Source of the DNA: Aphelenchoides besseyi
Taxonomy: Eukaryota; Nematoda; Chromadorea; Rhabditida; Aphelenchoididae
Direction of reading: 5' to 3'
DNA: 64,000 nucleotides
Assembly (NCBI GenBank): GCA_024699855.1
Contig: JAMPIQ010000002.1
Coordinates: forward strand, 4,278,001-4,342,000
Of this stretch, positions 46,716 through 59,645 are shown in pieces. Made by a program: the position numbers and the translations under genes. Position 1 is the stretch's first letter; every line of letters begins with the position of its first letter. The notes under the pieces were generated by a model, which was given only the letters and a program-made list of their open reading frames with translations, ran no database searches and was not told the DNA's origin.

Positions 46716-49700
46716 TCGACTTGAAATGAATCAGTGGGTCACTTGATTGGAAGACGAGTGGATCGAAGGTTAAAGTGACTCAGCAGTCACGGTGTTTGTT
46801 TGTCAACAAATGAAGATGACTAAACGGAAAGAGTCGTGTGTTTGTTGGAACGGGAGTTTTTGTGCGGAAGTTCATAAAACATTTCACACGTGTTGAGCGT
46901 CTCAAAAACCATCCGATCAGCGTGTTTTTGTGCGTGAGGATCGTTTTCCTTTTTTGCGTTCGCTTGTTGTTGTTTTCGTGTTGTTGCCGTTCGAGGAAGA
47001 CGAGAGCTTGTTGCGAAATGAAGCGGTCCAGACGTTCACGAGTTTCAAGAGTTCACGCAACGGACGTTCGCTTGTTTACGCTCTTGTCCATTGCTCAAAA
47101 AGACAGTACGAAAGTTCTTCTCGATTCATATGCGCCAAAAACACACACGCTTTATGAGCGTCAAAGACCGTGCACACGTTTTGTAGGGTCCGAGGTGAAA
47201 ACATATCAAATGGACGCTTCTGGAAACGTCCCGGAGCGCTGATGTTTTGAGGTCGCGTGAACCGGAAAGCAATCCGATGTTTGAAGTTCGAGCACGTGAA
47301 CGTCCACGTGAGGTTAGTCTTCGTTCACTTAAACAAAGGAATTGTCGTTTTAATGAGGTCAATGATTCGAGCAATAAATTAGCTTATGGCATCGAAATCT
47401 AATGTAATCACTTTCCTCTAATTGTGACGTTAAGTGACGTTTCCAACGTGAAAAGACACGCGATATAGAGAGCAAACATGCACGCTTGGCCGTGACTATG
47501 TGTCTACTGTTTCACGTGTCTGACGTGCTGTTGAACTGAAACGACCACGCGCTTTGCAAAGCGTATGCGTGGTCGAGAAGAAAAACCGCAGGTTCGTGAT
47601 GACGTTCATCAACCAACGATCTTTTGAGGTTAATCCGGGCGTTGAAAGAATTCGTCCGAGTCATCACGCACAAACGTTGTGCTCATAAAATGTGTTTCTG
47701 ATCACTTGTTGCTTTTTGGTTGTGAACTTTCAACGGAAACGACGTCGGCCATTTGGTGAAGAGCAACAAAACGCCACCGCATTTGTTGCGAACGTTCGTT
47801 GAATTTGCGTGGTGACTCGCGAACTCGCACGTCATCCTGATCGTTTAATTGGATTTCAAAGCCAATTGGTCGCTTCGTTGTTCCAAGCGAATTCAACAAG
47901 ACGCACAACAAACTTTATTTTAAGCAACCAAATGGCTAACAGCCAAACGACGACTATGGAAGCCCACTGGACGAAATGATCGAACGAATTTTCGACTGCA
48001 ACCGATCGATTGTTTTCGACGCGGAACTTGTCGTCGCGGCTACAAATTGCTCAGCTGAGTACCAGGAAGTTCGATCGACCGTGTGAGGCCCACCATTTAT
48101 TACAAGAAAGTGTAATGAAACGGAAGAAATACGACTCTTAATATGTCGACATTTCCACCGTCTGGGCGTTGAGATTGCGGAAGAAGAACGAGTGTGCCTT
48201 TAAAAATTACACAAAATAACTTTTAACCTTTCCGTGTTTTCGAACTCTAGTGACCGACCAACTTCTTTTTTTATGAGTTTCGATGAAAAGCTAACGATTA
48301 TGTTCGTCAACCCAACATCACTTCTTGGAGTTGTTTTCCCATTTCGAAGCCTCGACGAACTACGTAGGAATAAATGACATCGTATAGCAGACTTTTTCCC
48401 CATTTGGAGCGGCCAAATTCGAGGAATTCCGGTTCGTAAGCTCGTTTTTTGGTCCGTTCGGTCGCGTTTCTTGGCATCGACTCGAGTAATTGCCATTAAC
48501 GAACTTCTCTCGATGCGACGGGCTCTCGAATGCCATTAAGTGAGAGAGAGTTCCGCCGTTCTGGTTATTGGAAACAAGTAATCAGGAACTCAGAGCAGCG
48601 GGTTCCCGTGCGAATCAATGGCTGAGCGCGTGAATTTACCTGTAGATCGCATGTTCCGTTCATCACGCGTTTCGTCCGATAACAACGGAGTTCGTGCAAA
48701 AACTTTTTCGGTCAAAAGGTCTTCAAATAATTCGGAACGAAGGTTCGGAAAACGTGAACTTTGAGGTTGTTATGTTGGTGTTATTAATTTTTAATTAATG
48801 CGATGGCCACCGGACAAATTGGCGGGAAGAAGATTAACGAGATAATTCGAACATAAGATCCAATTTGGCCCTTTCAAACCAATTGGACGGCCAGACAACT
48901 AACCCACGCACGGTCTTGAAACCTTAAATCGGGACTAATTTGAAAGTCCCAACAGAAACTGCAAACTACGGTGTTGGGTTCAGATGTCGAAACGAATGTC
49001 GAGGGATTCAGTGAACAAAGGGCAGAACCCACGATGTGAAGTCCAATTTTCGAATTCTTTTTTTTAATTGGAATTTTGCAACCGAAACCACGAGTGGTCG
49101 AATTCCCGTCCAACAATGAGAAAAGTAACCGCCGAATTAGCCGTCTATTTTGGAATCGACAGCTGCAAACCACACGCAAACGTCACGAATTTCGGAAATA
49201 AATTCCAACAATTTGCGTCATTTCCATTTTGTTTGCGTTGGCCACGCATTTCGAGTTCTGTTGCGTCGAAGTGATCTCAACTTCAGACGCTCGAGTAAGA
49301 CCAAGGATTGCGCGGGTCTTCGGCCGCGGCGATAAGAATTTGCGTCGAAGAGCAAAAATCAGAAGCCGCTAAACCACAAGCCGACGTCGAGAATTGGATG
49401 CACGAAAGAAACCAAAAAAATTGAATCTGATTTGCGCGCTTTAGCCTTTGATTCCCGTTCACGTGCAAACGTTTCGGTGCTAATGTGATCTTTGCATCAA
49501 TGGAGCGGCGCTTTTAGCAAATTAGCTTTTTTGCTACGGAAATTCGCGTTCGCCCAAACTGTTTGGAATGTCGATCGCAATCCCGATCGTTGAACAGCAA
49601 ATCGCTTAGGCGACTTGAAATTAATTTCGCCCACTTCCTCCTCCCGCAGACGTTTCGAAGATTGTACGTTTCGTAAGTCAATGGCCAGTCCACTGACTTC

Positions 49701-52267
49701 CTGGTCAGCGAATTGGATTTGGTGCCAAAGGAGCGATTCCACGAAGACAACGCAAAGATTTGTGGTTTTCAAGGGCGATTAGATCACAAAAACACCCGCC
49801 ACTTCCTCGAGACACAAGAAACTGAGCCAACAGGACGACAATTGTTGGCGGAAATCGAATTGTACTTCTCGACATAGAGTCTTATTGCTTTTGAGAATCA
49901 AACAAGTGAATTCATGAAACTTTAAAATGTATCTTAGAGCTTCGGAAACAAACAAACAAGTGGAATAAGGAAAGCAACGGCGTCGACATCAATCTGATGA
50001 CGAAAACAGCAATGCGGTTACGACAATCGGATTAGTCAATTTCGATCTCCAACTATTCTGATCAGTGGTTATGATGTGGTTGGCTTCTCGCTTTTCACGT
50101 GCACTTCACAGCAGCTAATCCGCAGACAACTCATAGTGTTTGAGCCCTCTGTTGATTTGAAAACAATTTTCGTGCTAAAGTACGAGAAAAAGATTAGCGT
50201 ATGTTGTTGATTGTTGAATGCGGGTTATGGCAAGCGAATGGTCAGGTTCCAAAGAACTCGACATGCGTAGTGTTTAAGAACAACATACGCCATCGACATT
50301 CGCGAACCTTCCTGACCGATAGGATTCTGCTTCAAAGGCCAAAAATTAATCGAAATTCTTTTCAGCTGTTGACATTTCATTTGGCAAAGTCTTCAATTCC
50401 ACAAACTTGGGATTTCCAAATCTGACTGCGGATTTCAACGAGTGTGGTTTTGAAAGGAAAACCGATTTCAAACGTTAAAACTTAGCAAGGGAGTTTAGGT
50501 GTTGAACATCGTCCGCATTCCTCGTGCTAATGCAAAGCCGCGGATCAGCTGATTGCACTCGATTACGGACAACAGCACTTTGTGATATCATTTCGTTGCA
50601 TGATGTTCAGCATCCCGGACAAGTGCAACGAACAGAACAATCAGCAACTTGTGAGACAGAAAACATTTGTGGAATCTGTCCATTTGTTCGCTTTTGCAAC
50701 ATGATTAGTTTCAATAAGAGCGCAAAGTGCTCGCCGCTAGACGTTACAGCTCTTAACCGAAACTTACGCAAACACAAGAGTATTCGAAAGCAAATTTGAG
50801 CAATTGAGCCGTTCACCATCCACGTTCAAGCCACCGGAAGTGCATTAACGTCAATATGCGAAAAGAACAAAAATTTTGCTCATCGTTCGGTTTGTAAACC
50901 GTCAATCATTCATGCTTTTCAAAAACAAACAATTTTGTTTTTTAAGATTCTTGTGAACATCTTGAAATACCTTTGGAATTATTACCAATGAAATTGGAAT
51001 AAAGTCGTTTGCATTAGACAAATGAATTCCCGTGAAAGCTAAATAAGCGTATCAAGGTGTCCAGTTAATCAAATATTTCAATTTCGGATTGGATTAGAAT
51101 TGGAATAAAGATTGTAAGCCGGGAATAAGCTGTTTAGCAATCTGTACTTCTATTTCAATTTACATTCCACAGATCTATCTGTCCATTACGTTGATTTGAA
51201 ATGCCACAACCGATCGGATAAGTCAATTACGTTAAAGTCGATGTTGTTTACAAACTCGTTTGATACCATGATCGGCAGTACAATGAGAACTTTGACAGAC
51301 ACGAAAATATTCAGAAAGAAAACAAGAAAAAGGTCGATCAGAATTGCGAGTTGTCTTCTTTCCATGAACAACAGAGAACGCTATTCAACAACGACTTTTT
51401 CATCTTGAGCTCAAATCGATCATGTGGTCGAGTTAGCATTCACGAAAAGTACAAAAGAAAGTCTAGTCCACTAAATGAACATCAATCGACTGTGAAAATG
51501 AATCCACATCACCGGAAACGGAAGCCCTTTTCGTTGCAAGGACGATCAGAATCTTGTCTTTAGCAACTGACAAGTGATTGGTTTACTTGCAATCCAAATT
51601 CAAGTGTTCTTTATGCTGGCCAGATTGAAGAAGAAAATTGACTTCAACGGCAAACCATTCAACAAAGTAAAGTCAAACAGCAAATCAGCGAGTCAAACAT
51701 GTTCACTCTCTTGCAAAGATGAACAATCAGATGTTAAAGGATGATTACAAACTAATATTTGTATCGGAGTTCTTTGTTGATTAGTGAATTTGCGGTCAAA
51801 AGTTTGTCGAATTGAATGGTTTACGGAAACTTTAATCGCGTGGAGTTGGGATATTTGTTGGTTGATTTTGAGTTCTATAAGTTGGATTTGCGTTCTGTTT
51901 AATCCGCCTGTCGATTTATGTCGTCGCTCGACTCACAACCGGAAGCCAACTCATCGAACCAAAACGAGAATTCCGGCCGTTCAGGCTTTTGACTCTCGAG
52001 TGTTCACTTCGTCGACCTTCGAACTCGTTCTGTCTGTCGAATGAACTCGAAATTTACGTTTCTGTCTTTTGATGCGCAACTCATGGGCGTTTCATTTATT
52101 CGCATGTCCAACTCGATCTCACTTCAGTCTTTTAGCTTATTTTTGTTTGCTCAAGCAAACGACAAATCTGTTTATAAGTTCAAAAATTTCTCGGGTTTTT
52201 TAAAATCTAGACTTTCGTCTGTCTTCTCGTCTAACTGTTTCCAATTTCAGTTCTTTTTGTTGGCAAC
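46716..52267. other. 5.5 kb gene-poor region
   Basis: No coding exons can be supported. The sequence has many short chance frames, repeated CACGTG boxes (for example near 46890, 47295, 47305, 47512, 49460 and 50096) and one nested inverted repeat (47542-47575). No tRNA B-box (GGTTCGAATCC type) or transposase-like frame was found. The right end carries the acceptor CCAATTTCAG (ending at 52250) for the TIMP-like gene. Confidence 0.45.
47542..47575. repeat. Nested inverted repeat (hairpin-forming)
   Basis: Perfect 9-base arms CGACCACGC (47542-47550) and GCGTGGTCG (47567-47575) flank a 16-base middle. The middle contains most of a second perfect palindrome, CGCTTTGCAAAGCG (47550-47563). It could form a cruciform or RNA hairpin. 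No function is implied by context. Confidence 0.6.
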
Positions 52268-52800
52268 ATGATTCGAGTTCTCATGCTTTTGCAATTCACT
52301 TTTGTTGTTGTTTTCTCTTGCAAATGTGCACCGGTATCTCCACGAGACACTTTCTGTCAAGCCAAATGGGGTAAGAGGTTGGGGCGACAACTCACGATTT
52401 AGCAAGTTGATTTAGTTTCTCATGTGAAAGTGATGGACAAGCGAACTTCTAGCGATCACTCTACGGTTGTTTATACGGTCGAGCACATTGACGTCTACAA
52501 GGTTCGCATTCAAACAAAGCGGATAATCGAGTGTTGTTGTAGAACATGACCGATTCACTTGGCACCGAGGTTGTAACGCCCGAAAGTTCGGCGGCTTGTG
52601 GTGTTACAGTTCTGAAGACAGGAAAAGAATACTTGTTAGCAGGAACCGTAGCGAATGGAAATGAACTGCGCATTGTTTCTTGTCTCTTCTTCAGCGTCAA
52701 AGACGATCCAACTCCAGTAATCGGAGCATTAGCATTCGAAAAGGTTACCGAAGATCTACGCGGTAAGCTCGAGACCGCAGATTTTGGTGGGTGTCCGTGA
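52268..52800 (+). CDS. TIMP/NTR-like secreted protein, copy 1
   Basis: A signal peptide (IRVLMLLQFTFVVVFS) is followed directly by CKCAPVSPRDTFC. Cleavage before the first Cys would give the free N-terminal Cys-x-Cys that chelates the metalloproteinase zinc in TIMPs. Three exons give about 150 residues, the size of a single NTR (TIMP N-) domain. The six cysteines of the fold are present in order: C1, C3, DTFC, SAACGV, RIVSC and GGCP. KTGKEYLLAGTVANG matches the conserved GKEYLLAG strand. It is probably a secreted protease inhibitor or NTR ligand. An acceptor ends 17 bases before the ATG. Tandem with a paralogue. Confidence 0.82.
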
Positions 52801-53174
52801 GCTTGAATGGTTGTGTGTTTGAAAGAACGTAAATAAACTTGTTTTAAAACCAAACTTCTCGATGGATTGTCGAGTCTTCAGCAAACAGAGGATACAGTTG
52901 GTCTTACAAAAACTACTCTTTAATAATCATTCTAACAATGACGATGATGAGGAACTGAACTTCAATGAAGTCACTTCTTTTGTTACATGTTCGCTTGTCC
53001 AATGATTTAAACAATCGAATAGGTCGGGTGTTAGCCTGCGCATTGCTCTCGCTTTGAACGGTTCCGCTTCGTTGGGGAATTTAAAGAACAAGTCGCTTTT
53101 TATGACTCACAATAAACTACTCATTGACACGTTGTTTTTAAAAACAGAGATCCTAAAGTTTTCAATCAAACACT
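52801..53174. other. Spacer between tandem TIMP-like genes
   Basis: 374 bases. AATAAA at about 52831 probably ends copy 1. No exon is seen. Confidence 0.5.
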
Positions 53175-53690
53175 ATGTTTTCTGCGTTTGTTTCTCTTCT
53201 AATTGTTGTGTTGGTTGTCGAAGGAGATGCGTGTCGTTGTTCGTCAATCTCTCAACAGTTCGCCTACGATACTGCGGATTTCGGTGAGTTGTGAACTTAC
53301 GATCATTCAACGGCGTTAGTTTAGTTGTTCGAAGCAAAGTTGTCAACAAAAAACTGAGTCCCGGCGGTACATCGATTGTCTACGAACTTGAAAATAAACG
53401 AACCTTCAAGGTCGGTTGATGGTCTTTCGATTAGTTAACAACGTTTATAGCCAAAAGACGAGATTCTCAAGAACCAAGTGTTCACATCACCTATGGAATC
53501 AGGTTGTGGTGTAACGAATCTGAAAGTTGGCCGCGAGTATTTATTGGCCGGAACGATCAGTGGCTTCAAACAACGAATTACAAGGTGTCTTGCAATCCCG
53601 CACGCTGATGCCGATACAACCGAAGTACTTGAATGGAAGTACGTGGATGAAAAGCTAATTGAAGAATTGAAATCGGAAGTATTCGCCTAA
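53175..53690 (+). CDS. TIMP/NTR-like secreted protein, copy 2
   Basis: A signal peptide (FSAFVSLLIVVLVVEGDA) precedes CRCSSISQQFAYDTADF, so maturation would again expose Cys-x-Cys. Three exons, in the same positions and phases as copy 1, encode about 130 residues. Conserved parts are VVRSKVVNKK, SGCGVTNLKVGREYLLAG and QRITRC. Compared with copy 1, the third Cys (DTFC) is replaced by FAYDT and the last Cys is absent. That pair forms one disulfide in TIMPs, so only two disulfides remain. The C-terminus is acidic. AATAA-type signals follow at about 53716. Confidence 0.8.
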
Positions 53691-53926
53691 TCCTTTCACT
53701 CTGTAATCTCCAACAAATAAGTTTATTTTTTGGATTAAACAAGATAGTTAAATAGAATGGTGTAGTTACCAGTAGTCAACAAAAGGTCAAAAAAAGAAAA
53801 CAAAAAGAAAGCACAATTTGCTGGAGTTTAAAAGACGAGATCGTCCGGAAAAAACGGGGACAATGAAGGTAAATTAAGAAAAAAGAAATAATGCACTTGT
53901 GTCTATTCATTTCAACGAAACCCGCT

Positions 53927-54974
53927 TCAAGCCATTTCGACTTCTTCCTCATCGGTCAAGTCGTTAGTGCCGGTCGAATTCTCGCCTCCAACCGAATTCA
54001 ACGGCTCCTCGGTGGATGGATCGGTGATGATGAAGGCTTTGCGACCATCCGGAAGAACCTCAGCCTTCAGTCCCTGGCGTTTACATTCGCATGCAAATTT
54101 CAAGTCCAACAAGCGTGTTTCCGCACGAATACGCGCAGTTTGAGCTTCGAGTTGAACCAAACGTGCCATTCCAATTTGCGAATACTGAAGTTTGCAGTCG
54201 TGTCGATTGAATTCATTTCGCTTCTTACCTTTCGCTTCTTAGCTGGTGGTCCTGACAAGTTTCGATCGTTTTCTTTGTTTTGCGGCAGAATCAATGGCGG
54301 TCGTTCGTTGTCTTTCCAGTCGTCAGCGGAGTGATTTGACTGTTGCGGTGATTCGTTTCCGCCCAATGCAAATCGGATTCCAGAAAGTCCGAGCGAGCTA
54401 TCAATTTGACCGTTTGATCCGTTGCTCAATTGAGAAAGGAAATTGGTGTCTTGAAGGAACGGAAACAAATCCGAGATGTTCGAGTACGAGTTTGATTGTC
54501 CATTAGATTGTGGACGTGAAGTGAGTGGTGATGCTGTGATTATCGAATCACCCAAAATTGCACTGACTAATTCGTCCAACTAAAGCATCTTTTGATCTCA
54601 TGGTTTGAGTATGAAAACTGACCTCATCGAATTTCACATTCTCATCAGTTTGTGATCGTTCCCGTTTGGCCAACGTTCGTTTTCGAAGATTCTGCCAGAA
54701 GATTCCACGGACATATCCAGCACTCAATTCGGCTGTTGATTCGGGACAATGTCGACGAAAAGTTGAAATGACCTCCTCCCATAGACTCTGTTTGATTGCC
54801 GGTTTCATTTTTGCTGCGACCTAAATCGTGAAATGATTGAAATTAGGAAAACTCAATCTGATCACTTACCGCACCAAACAATTGATCTTTGCGATCCAAA
54901 ATTGCTTGCAACAACTGTCGTTTCTCTTCGAACTTCATAACAACACGACTCTGGTCTTGATGATCGTCGGACAT
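53927..54974 (-). CDS. Myb/SANT-like nuclear protein
   Basis: Four exons. The N-terminal ~85 residues resemble a Myb/SANT-like (zeste-type) DNA-binding domain: MKFEEKRQLLQAILDRKDQL, then AIKQSLWEEVISTFRRHCPE, then VRGIFWQNLRKRTLAKRERS, three helices with spaced aromatic residues. A Ser/Asn/Gln-rich middle (LTSRPQSNGQSNSYSN) leads to the NLS PPAKKRK. The last exon encodes a probable coiled coil (ARLVQLEAQTARIRAETRLL) and an acidic end (LTDEEEVEMA). This suggests a sequence-specific transcription regulator. The ATG at 54974 is the first Met near the domain; the frame stays open upstream to about 55355, so a longer N-terminus is possible. Confidence 0.7.
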
Positions 54975-57900
54975 TTTGGAAGTTGCGGCGCTACCTTGAT
55001 TGAAACCCTTAAACTGCTGTTGATTTTGCAGTGGCTCGAAGATTGAAGCCAAATTTTGTGGGAGAAATTGGAAGCTTTGTGAAAGCGCCAGATTGGACTG
55101 AAATCCAGATCTTTGAAGAAGAGAAGTTAAACACGATAAACGCGAAACAAAGATACGGTAAGAACGAAACGAATACAAAAAGCTTGGCGATCGAACTGAC
55201 AGTCGGAAAACGAAGAAACAGCTCAGAAGTTGGGAATGAAAGTCGAGAGAACGGTAACTTCGACTTTTCACCGTAGTGCCGACTTTCCGCTTGCGTGTTT
55301 GGAATAAACGAACATAAACCGGAGGGCAGTAAACAAGGTTGCTCGGCCACTGCAATTTCTATGCAATTTCGATGCACGTTGTGACCGAGTCGGGCAGCCT
55401 TAAGACTTTACGGAAACGCTCTTATATTACTTTGCGGTGTGGAGAAGGCCGAGGCTATTCAACTTTTACGGACAAGTCCTGTATTATGCGTGTGTTTAGG
55501 AGGACGAGGAGTCGTTAGTGTAACGACTTTTGGTGGCGCTTCACGACAACAAAAATGAGCGCGCAAAAAATTGTATGGACCCCGAAATGTCCAAACCAAC
55601 ACGAATCCAACCATTCGATCTTCGCATCGCTTATCAGCTTCGCAACGAAATTGCAACAACAATCTACCGGGACATTAGAAAGCAGAAAAGAAACGCTTTA
55701 CGATTGCAAAATAACTGCCGATGATTAACGTGCGAAGTGGTGAAATTGCGGCGATCAAAGACACTCGACAGGTGGTTTCAAATGTTCGAAAACAATCGAA
55801 TGCAAAACGGCGAATAAACCTGACGTTGTAGCCAAAAAATTTACTTTACGACAAACCAATTGCATAAAAATTAAGTGGTTTGTTCACCGTCATCGTTCAC
55901 AAGCTCGTGATAGTCGAATGGACTCCAATTTCACACGGCCGCCACATTTCTGCCCCGAATGTTTACTATGGCCTACTGAGACCGTAGATAAACCAACGCT
56001 CCCATCAGAAGAAAGGCGTCGTCGTGGTTTACAAACGGACAGATGGGGTCGTATTTCAGTGCGACGGTAAATGCCGTTGCTTTTCCCATGCACATTCTTT
56101 CCCCAAAAAACGAGTCGGACCGTTTCATTGCTTGCCATTAGAAAACAATAAGCGTGTATTTCGAATGTAAATTGTCCTTATGAGAAGCGTCTGGACAACA
56201 TCGACAACTCAATTTGTCCAAATTACCACGCTGTAGTATTGCATGTCATTCGTGTGTTCCACGCTCTCAGCGAACGAGTGGAATGCTTAATCATCGTCAC
56301 ATTATCCCACCCATCTGTCCATTTGGTCGCTTAATAACCGACGACTACTTTAAAATTCGACATTCCCGCCTTCCACCATCAACTTTCGCTTCCCATTCAT
56401 CGACTACCAAGCGTCCAATGTAATTTGAGCCTGTAAAATCAAACGAATTGCCGGCTGCTGAGGTGGAAAAGATTCCGAGCGGAATGTTTATTCCTAAAGT
56501 GACAGAGCGGAGCGAAATATAAATCACGACAAAACAACGCATCCCAGTAAATTGATGTGGTAAGTTGGCTGCGTGTAAACAGAAGACGTGGATTCAAAAC
56601 AAAATGAAGGCCCGGACCTTTTTACTCTCCGGTTAACAGAAATTAGCGAATTCTAACGTGTGCACTTTACGAACCAAACCGCCCGGTTAAAGGAGATGAA
56701 TGTACGTGGGACAGTAATTCAGAATTGCTGTCGAACGCATTTCGTTCGGTCGGAACATGTTCGACGTTTAATCGAGCCATTTACACCCCGCCGTTTGCGA
56801 CTAATGCTCCAAAGAATGACTATGCAACACGGAGTAAACGAAACGTCCTGAGCAAAGCGATAAGCAACCAACCACGGGCTTTTACTTTGGAGGAGCGGCA
56901 AGACGTTATAACCGCGCCCGCCGATTGACGCATACCTTCGACATTCATTCCCGCCATATGCTCTGCTAACAAGTCTCTCTGCCTTGGCAATCACCGTTCG
57001 AGAAGTGTCAACAAACCCGAAGGACAATACGAAAATCGACAATAAAAAACAAGCTCGTAAGGTTGTTTCGTCTTCTACACATCGTCGATTAATGACGGAA
57101 ACATTCGGAAATCGAAGAGAGGGGCGTGTTTCATTAAATGCCTGTTGATTTTAGAGAATATGTCCAAATCGAAAACCGTAAAACATGACTGACTGTTCGA
57201 GGCCGCTCTTTTACCGCCCCATTTCATGTTTTCCATCCTCACTCGCTTGCTTTTTCGATGATGATGATTATTTACATAAAGCCCGTAACGCTCGTAATCA
57301 AAACACCGACCGCCCTTACCGCGTACAGTCAGACGGGCAGTAACGACGACAAGAGTAATGCATTTGAAAGGTGCGTCCGGCTGATAAGAATCGCCGACTT
57401 TTAAGACATCTCAGTCGCCAACATTGTAAGAGGGTTTGTAAGTCCCCCGTCACTAGTCCTCATTCCGGAACAACACCGTAATGATGAGTAATGAATAAAC
57501 TACGCAGTAAATCGCCAAACGATAAGCCGCACGGACTGATAAGACGATGAATGTGCTGCACAAGGTTTTTATTCCTTACTGTCATCGTGCAGTTAATGAC
57601 TTACGTCGTTTGGGGCTCTTCACTATCTCCGCGTCGTCAAAATATTCGAAATAATGAGCATTTTGATGGTTAGTCATTGCGAAACGGCCGGCAAACAGCC
57701 ATTCAATTGACGTTTGTTCCAACGAGAACAATTAGGAAATTAGCAAGAACATTTTGGGAACATAAAATATGATTTTACGTTGCTCGACATCGTGGTAGGA
57801 AAACGAAAAAAACTCTACGGCGTATCTCTACTGTCAAATGACCAAAAATGCTCATAATCTCCGACTACAACTGAGAGAATTGACTACGAGCAAGTCGAAT

Positions 57901-59645
57901 TGCCGCACTTACCGCCGATATCCACCTGTCGAGTCATCAACACTTAACTGTTAGTCTTTACTTTCGTCGCAACAGGCCCCTTACAAAACGTCGTTTCTTT
58001 TTTTCACGAATCTAATCGATGTAACGTGGAAACTGAAAATCACCGAGTTGGTATTGAAATTATAAAAAAGGGGCGAATAAGCGAGCAAGATATTTGTTTG
58101 CGGCCGTTGTTTGTACAGCGTCTTCAGCTCCAGCACACCGACAGACTGTAGGCTGCTTTTACCGCCGCTGTCACGTAGTCATTTCGAAGCTCAACGAGCG
58201 GCTTTCTTGTTCAATTTTACTGCGTTTACGCCATTAGAACACAACCTCGAAAAAACCCGGAGAGAGCGAATATCACGACGAGTTCGAACGTTGAAACTCC
58301 CGCCTTTTCTTCGTGGATTAGGACGGGAGGCCGATTGCGCAAGAGTAAAAATAGAATACCAAGTGTTCTTTTTGTTCTTGAAACAATCGAACTTTTAATC
58401 ACCTGATGGCCAAGAGAATGGCTTTTTGCCCGGTGAAATGACTGCGATCCAAAACACCGAGTGAAGTAAAAACAGCGGCAACAACATCGGGTCTAATCCT
58501 TGACTCGGTTGGCAGCGGCCGTTTGGCTCATTCACTCAATCAGAGTCATTCGGACGAAGTGCGTACGACGCTGATCGCCGAGGGTAAAGTAGGAACTTAG
58601 AACGGACGACTGAGGCGGTGAATTTGGAAACAAAAACGGCCGTCCGCCCACTATCCCGCTGTTGTTGCTGCCGCGCCTTAACGACGCCTCCAACGTTTTT
58701 CTACTGGCAAGGTAAAAATTTCGGCAGTCGTCAAGGTTTTGCCTCAAAACACGCGGTCTGAGAGTTGCGATAACAGAATACGCAGTTGTGAATAAAAGAA
58801 CCGACTAGTCAGATACAAAAACAAACAATTCACGCCGTTTAGTAAGCGTTTGGTTAATTGGAACAGAGCGAGTGATCATGAGACAAAACAAATCAAACAA
58901 ATTTACTCAGCGGCTTTACTGTTCGAACGGAAAACACGAGAAACTCGCTTTGAGCCGCTATTTTTAACGCGCAACCTTGGCAGTTCGGAGATTATTTGCT
59001 CCTTTGACACAACAGGTTCTACGGAAAAGTAAAATTCGACATTTCGAACAATCCGATGGCCTCCGGCAAACTTCGCTTTAGATCCCACGGGCAGCTGCTC
59101 AACATCGCAAACCAGACGCGACTCGAGAGTCCCCAAGTTTTACTGCCGACATTCCATCTAACTCAACGGGTCGATGGCACAGCTGGAAGTATAAACAGAA
59201 GTTGCGCGCAACACCCGATGAAGTCAACCGACTCGGAGACCTTTGACGAGATTTACAAGGTTGTGAAAGAAATTAAGAACATTCAAGGCACATGAGCTTA
59301 AAATACAATATTTCAGGTTGATTTTCGTTAAAAGTTGCGTAGTTTGTAGTCTCTTGACAATCCAAATAGCCGACTTACTTTCGCGATTTTTGAAATACTC
59401 GACCGGAGATTCGGTTATAAAAAGGAATTTTAATGAGACAAAGTCCAATCCGACATCATTTGTCGAATACCAAGAAGATCAACCCGAATACAAATTAAAC
59501 ATCTTCACCTTTTTATGACCTTCAAGCCATTTATTGGATTCACACTCCAATTTTCTACAAACCAAATCGTTGGTCCAATTTTCTTCGACGAGTATCTTCA
59601 CCCAAACGTGGGTTATTTCTCGTTGTTGCAAGTTGATTTGCAGGC
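54975..59645. other. 4.7 kb gene-poor region
   Basis: No exons can be supported. Between about 55900 and 58800 the sequence is unusually dense in TAATGA/ATTAAC-type and CGTAA words with few long frames, consistent with regulatory DNA. The right end (TGATTTGCAG, ending at 59643) is an acceptor 2 bases before the receptor ATG. Confidence 0.4.

Noticed and set aside
46838..47242. 134-codon plus-strand open frame, Arg/Cys-rich
   Set aside because: The composition looks like translated non-coding DNA, with no splice sites or homologous features. Treated as chance.
46716..52267. Transposon, tRNA or CRISPR in the gene-poor stretch
   Set aside because: No transposase or reverse-transcriptase frame, terminal repeats, tRNA B-box or regularly spaced direct repeats were found by eye.
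54843..55355. 170-codon minus frame as a longer N-terminus of the Myb/SANT-like protein
   Set aside because: The upstream part is hydrophobic and Ser/Phe/Arg-rich, like translated UTR. The Met at 54974 sits close to the domain start. It remains possible but is not favoured.
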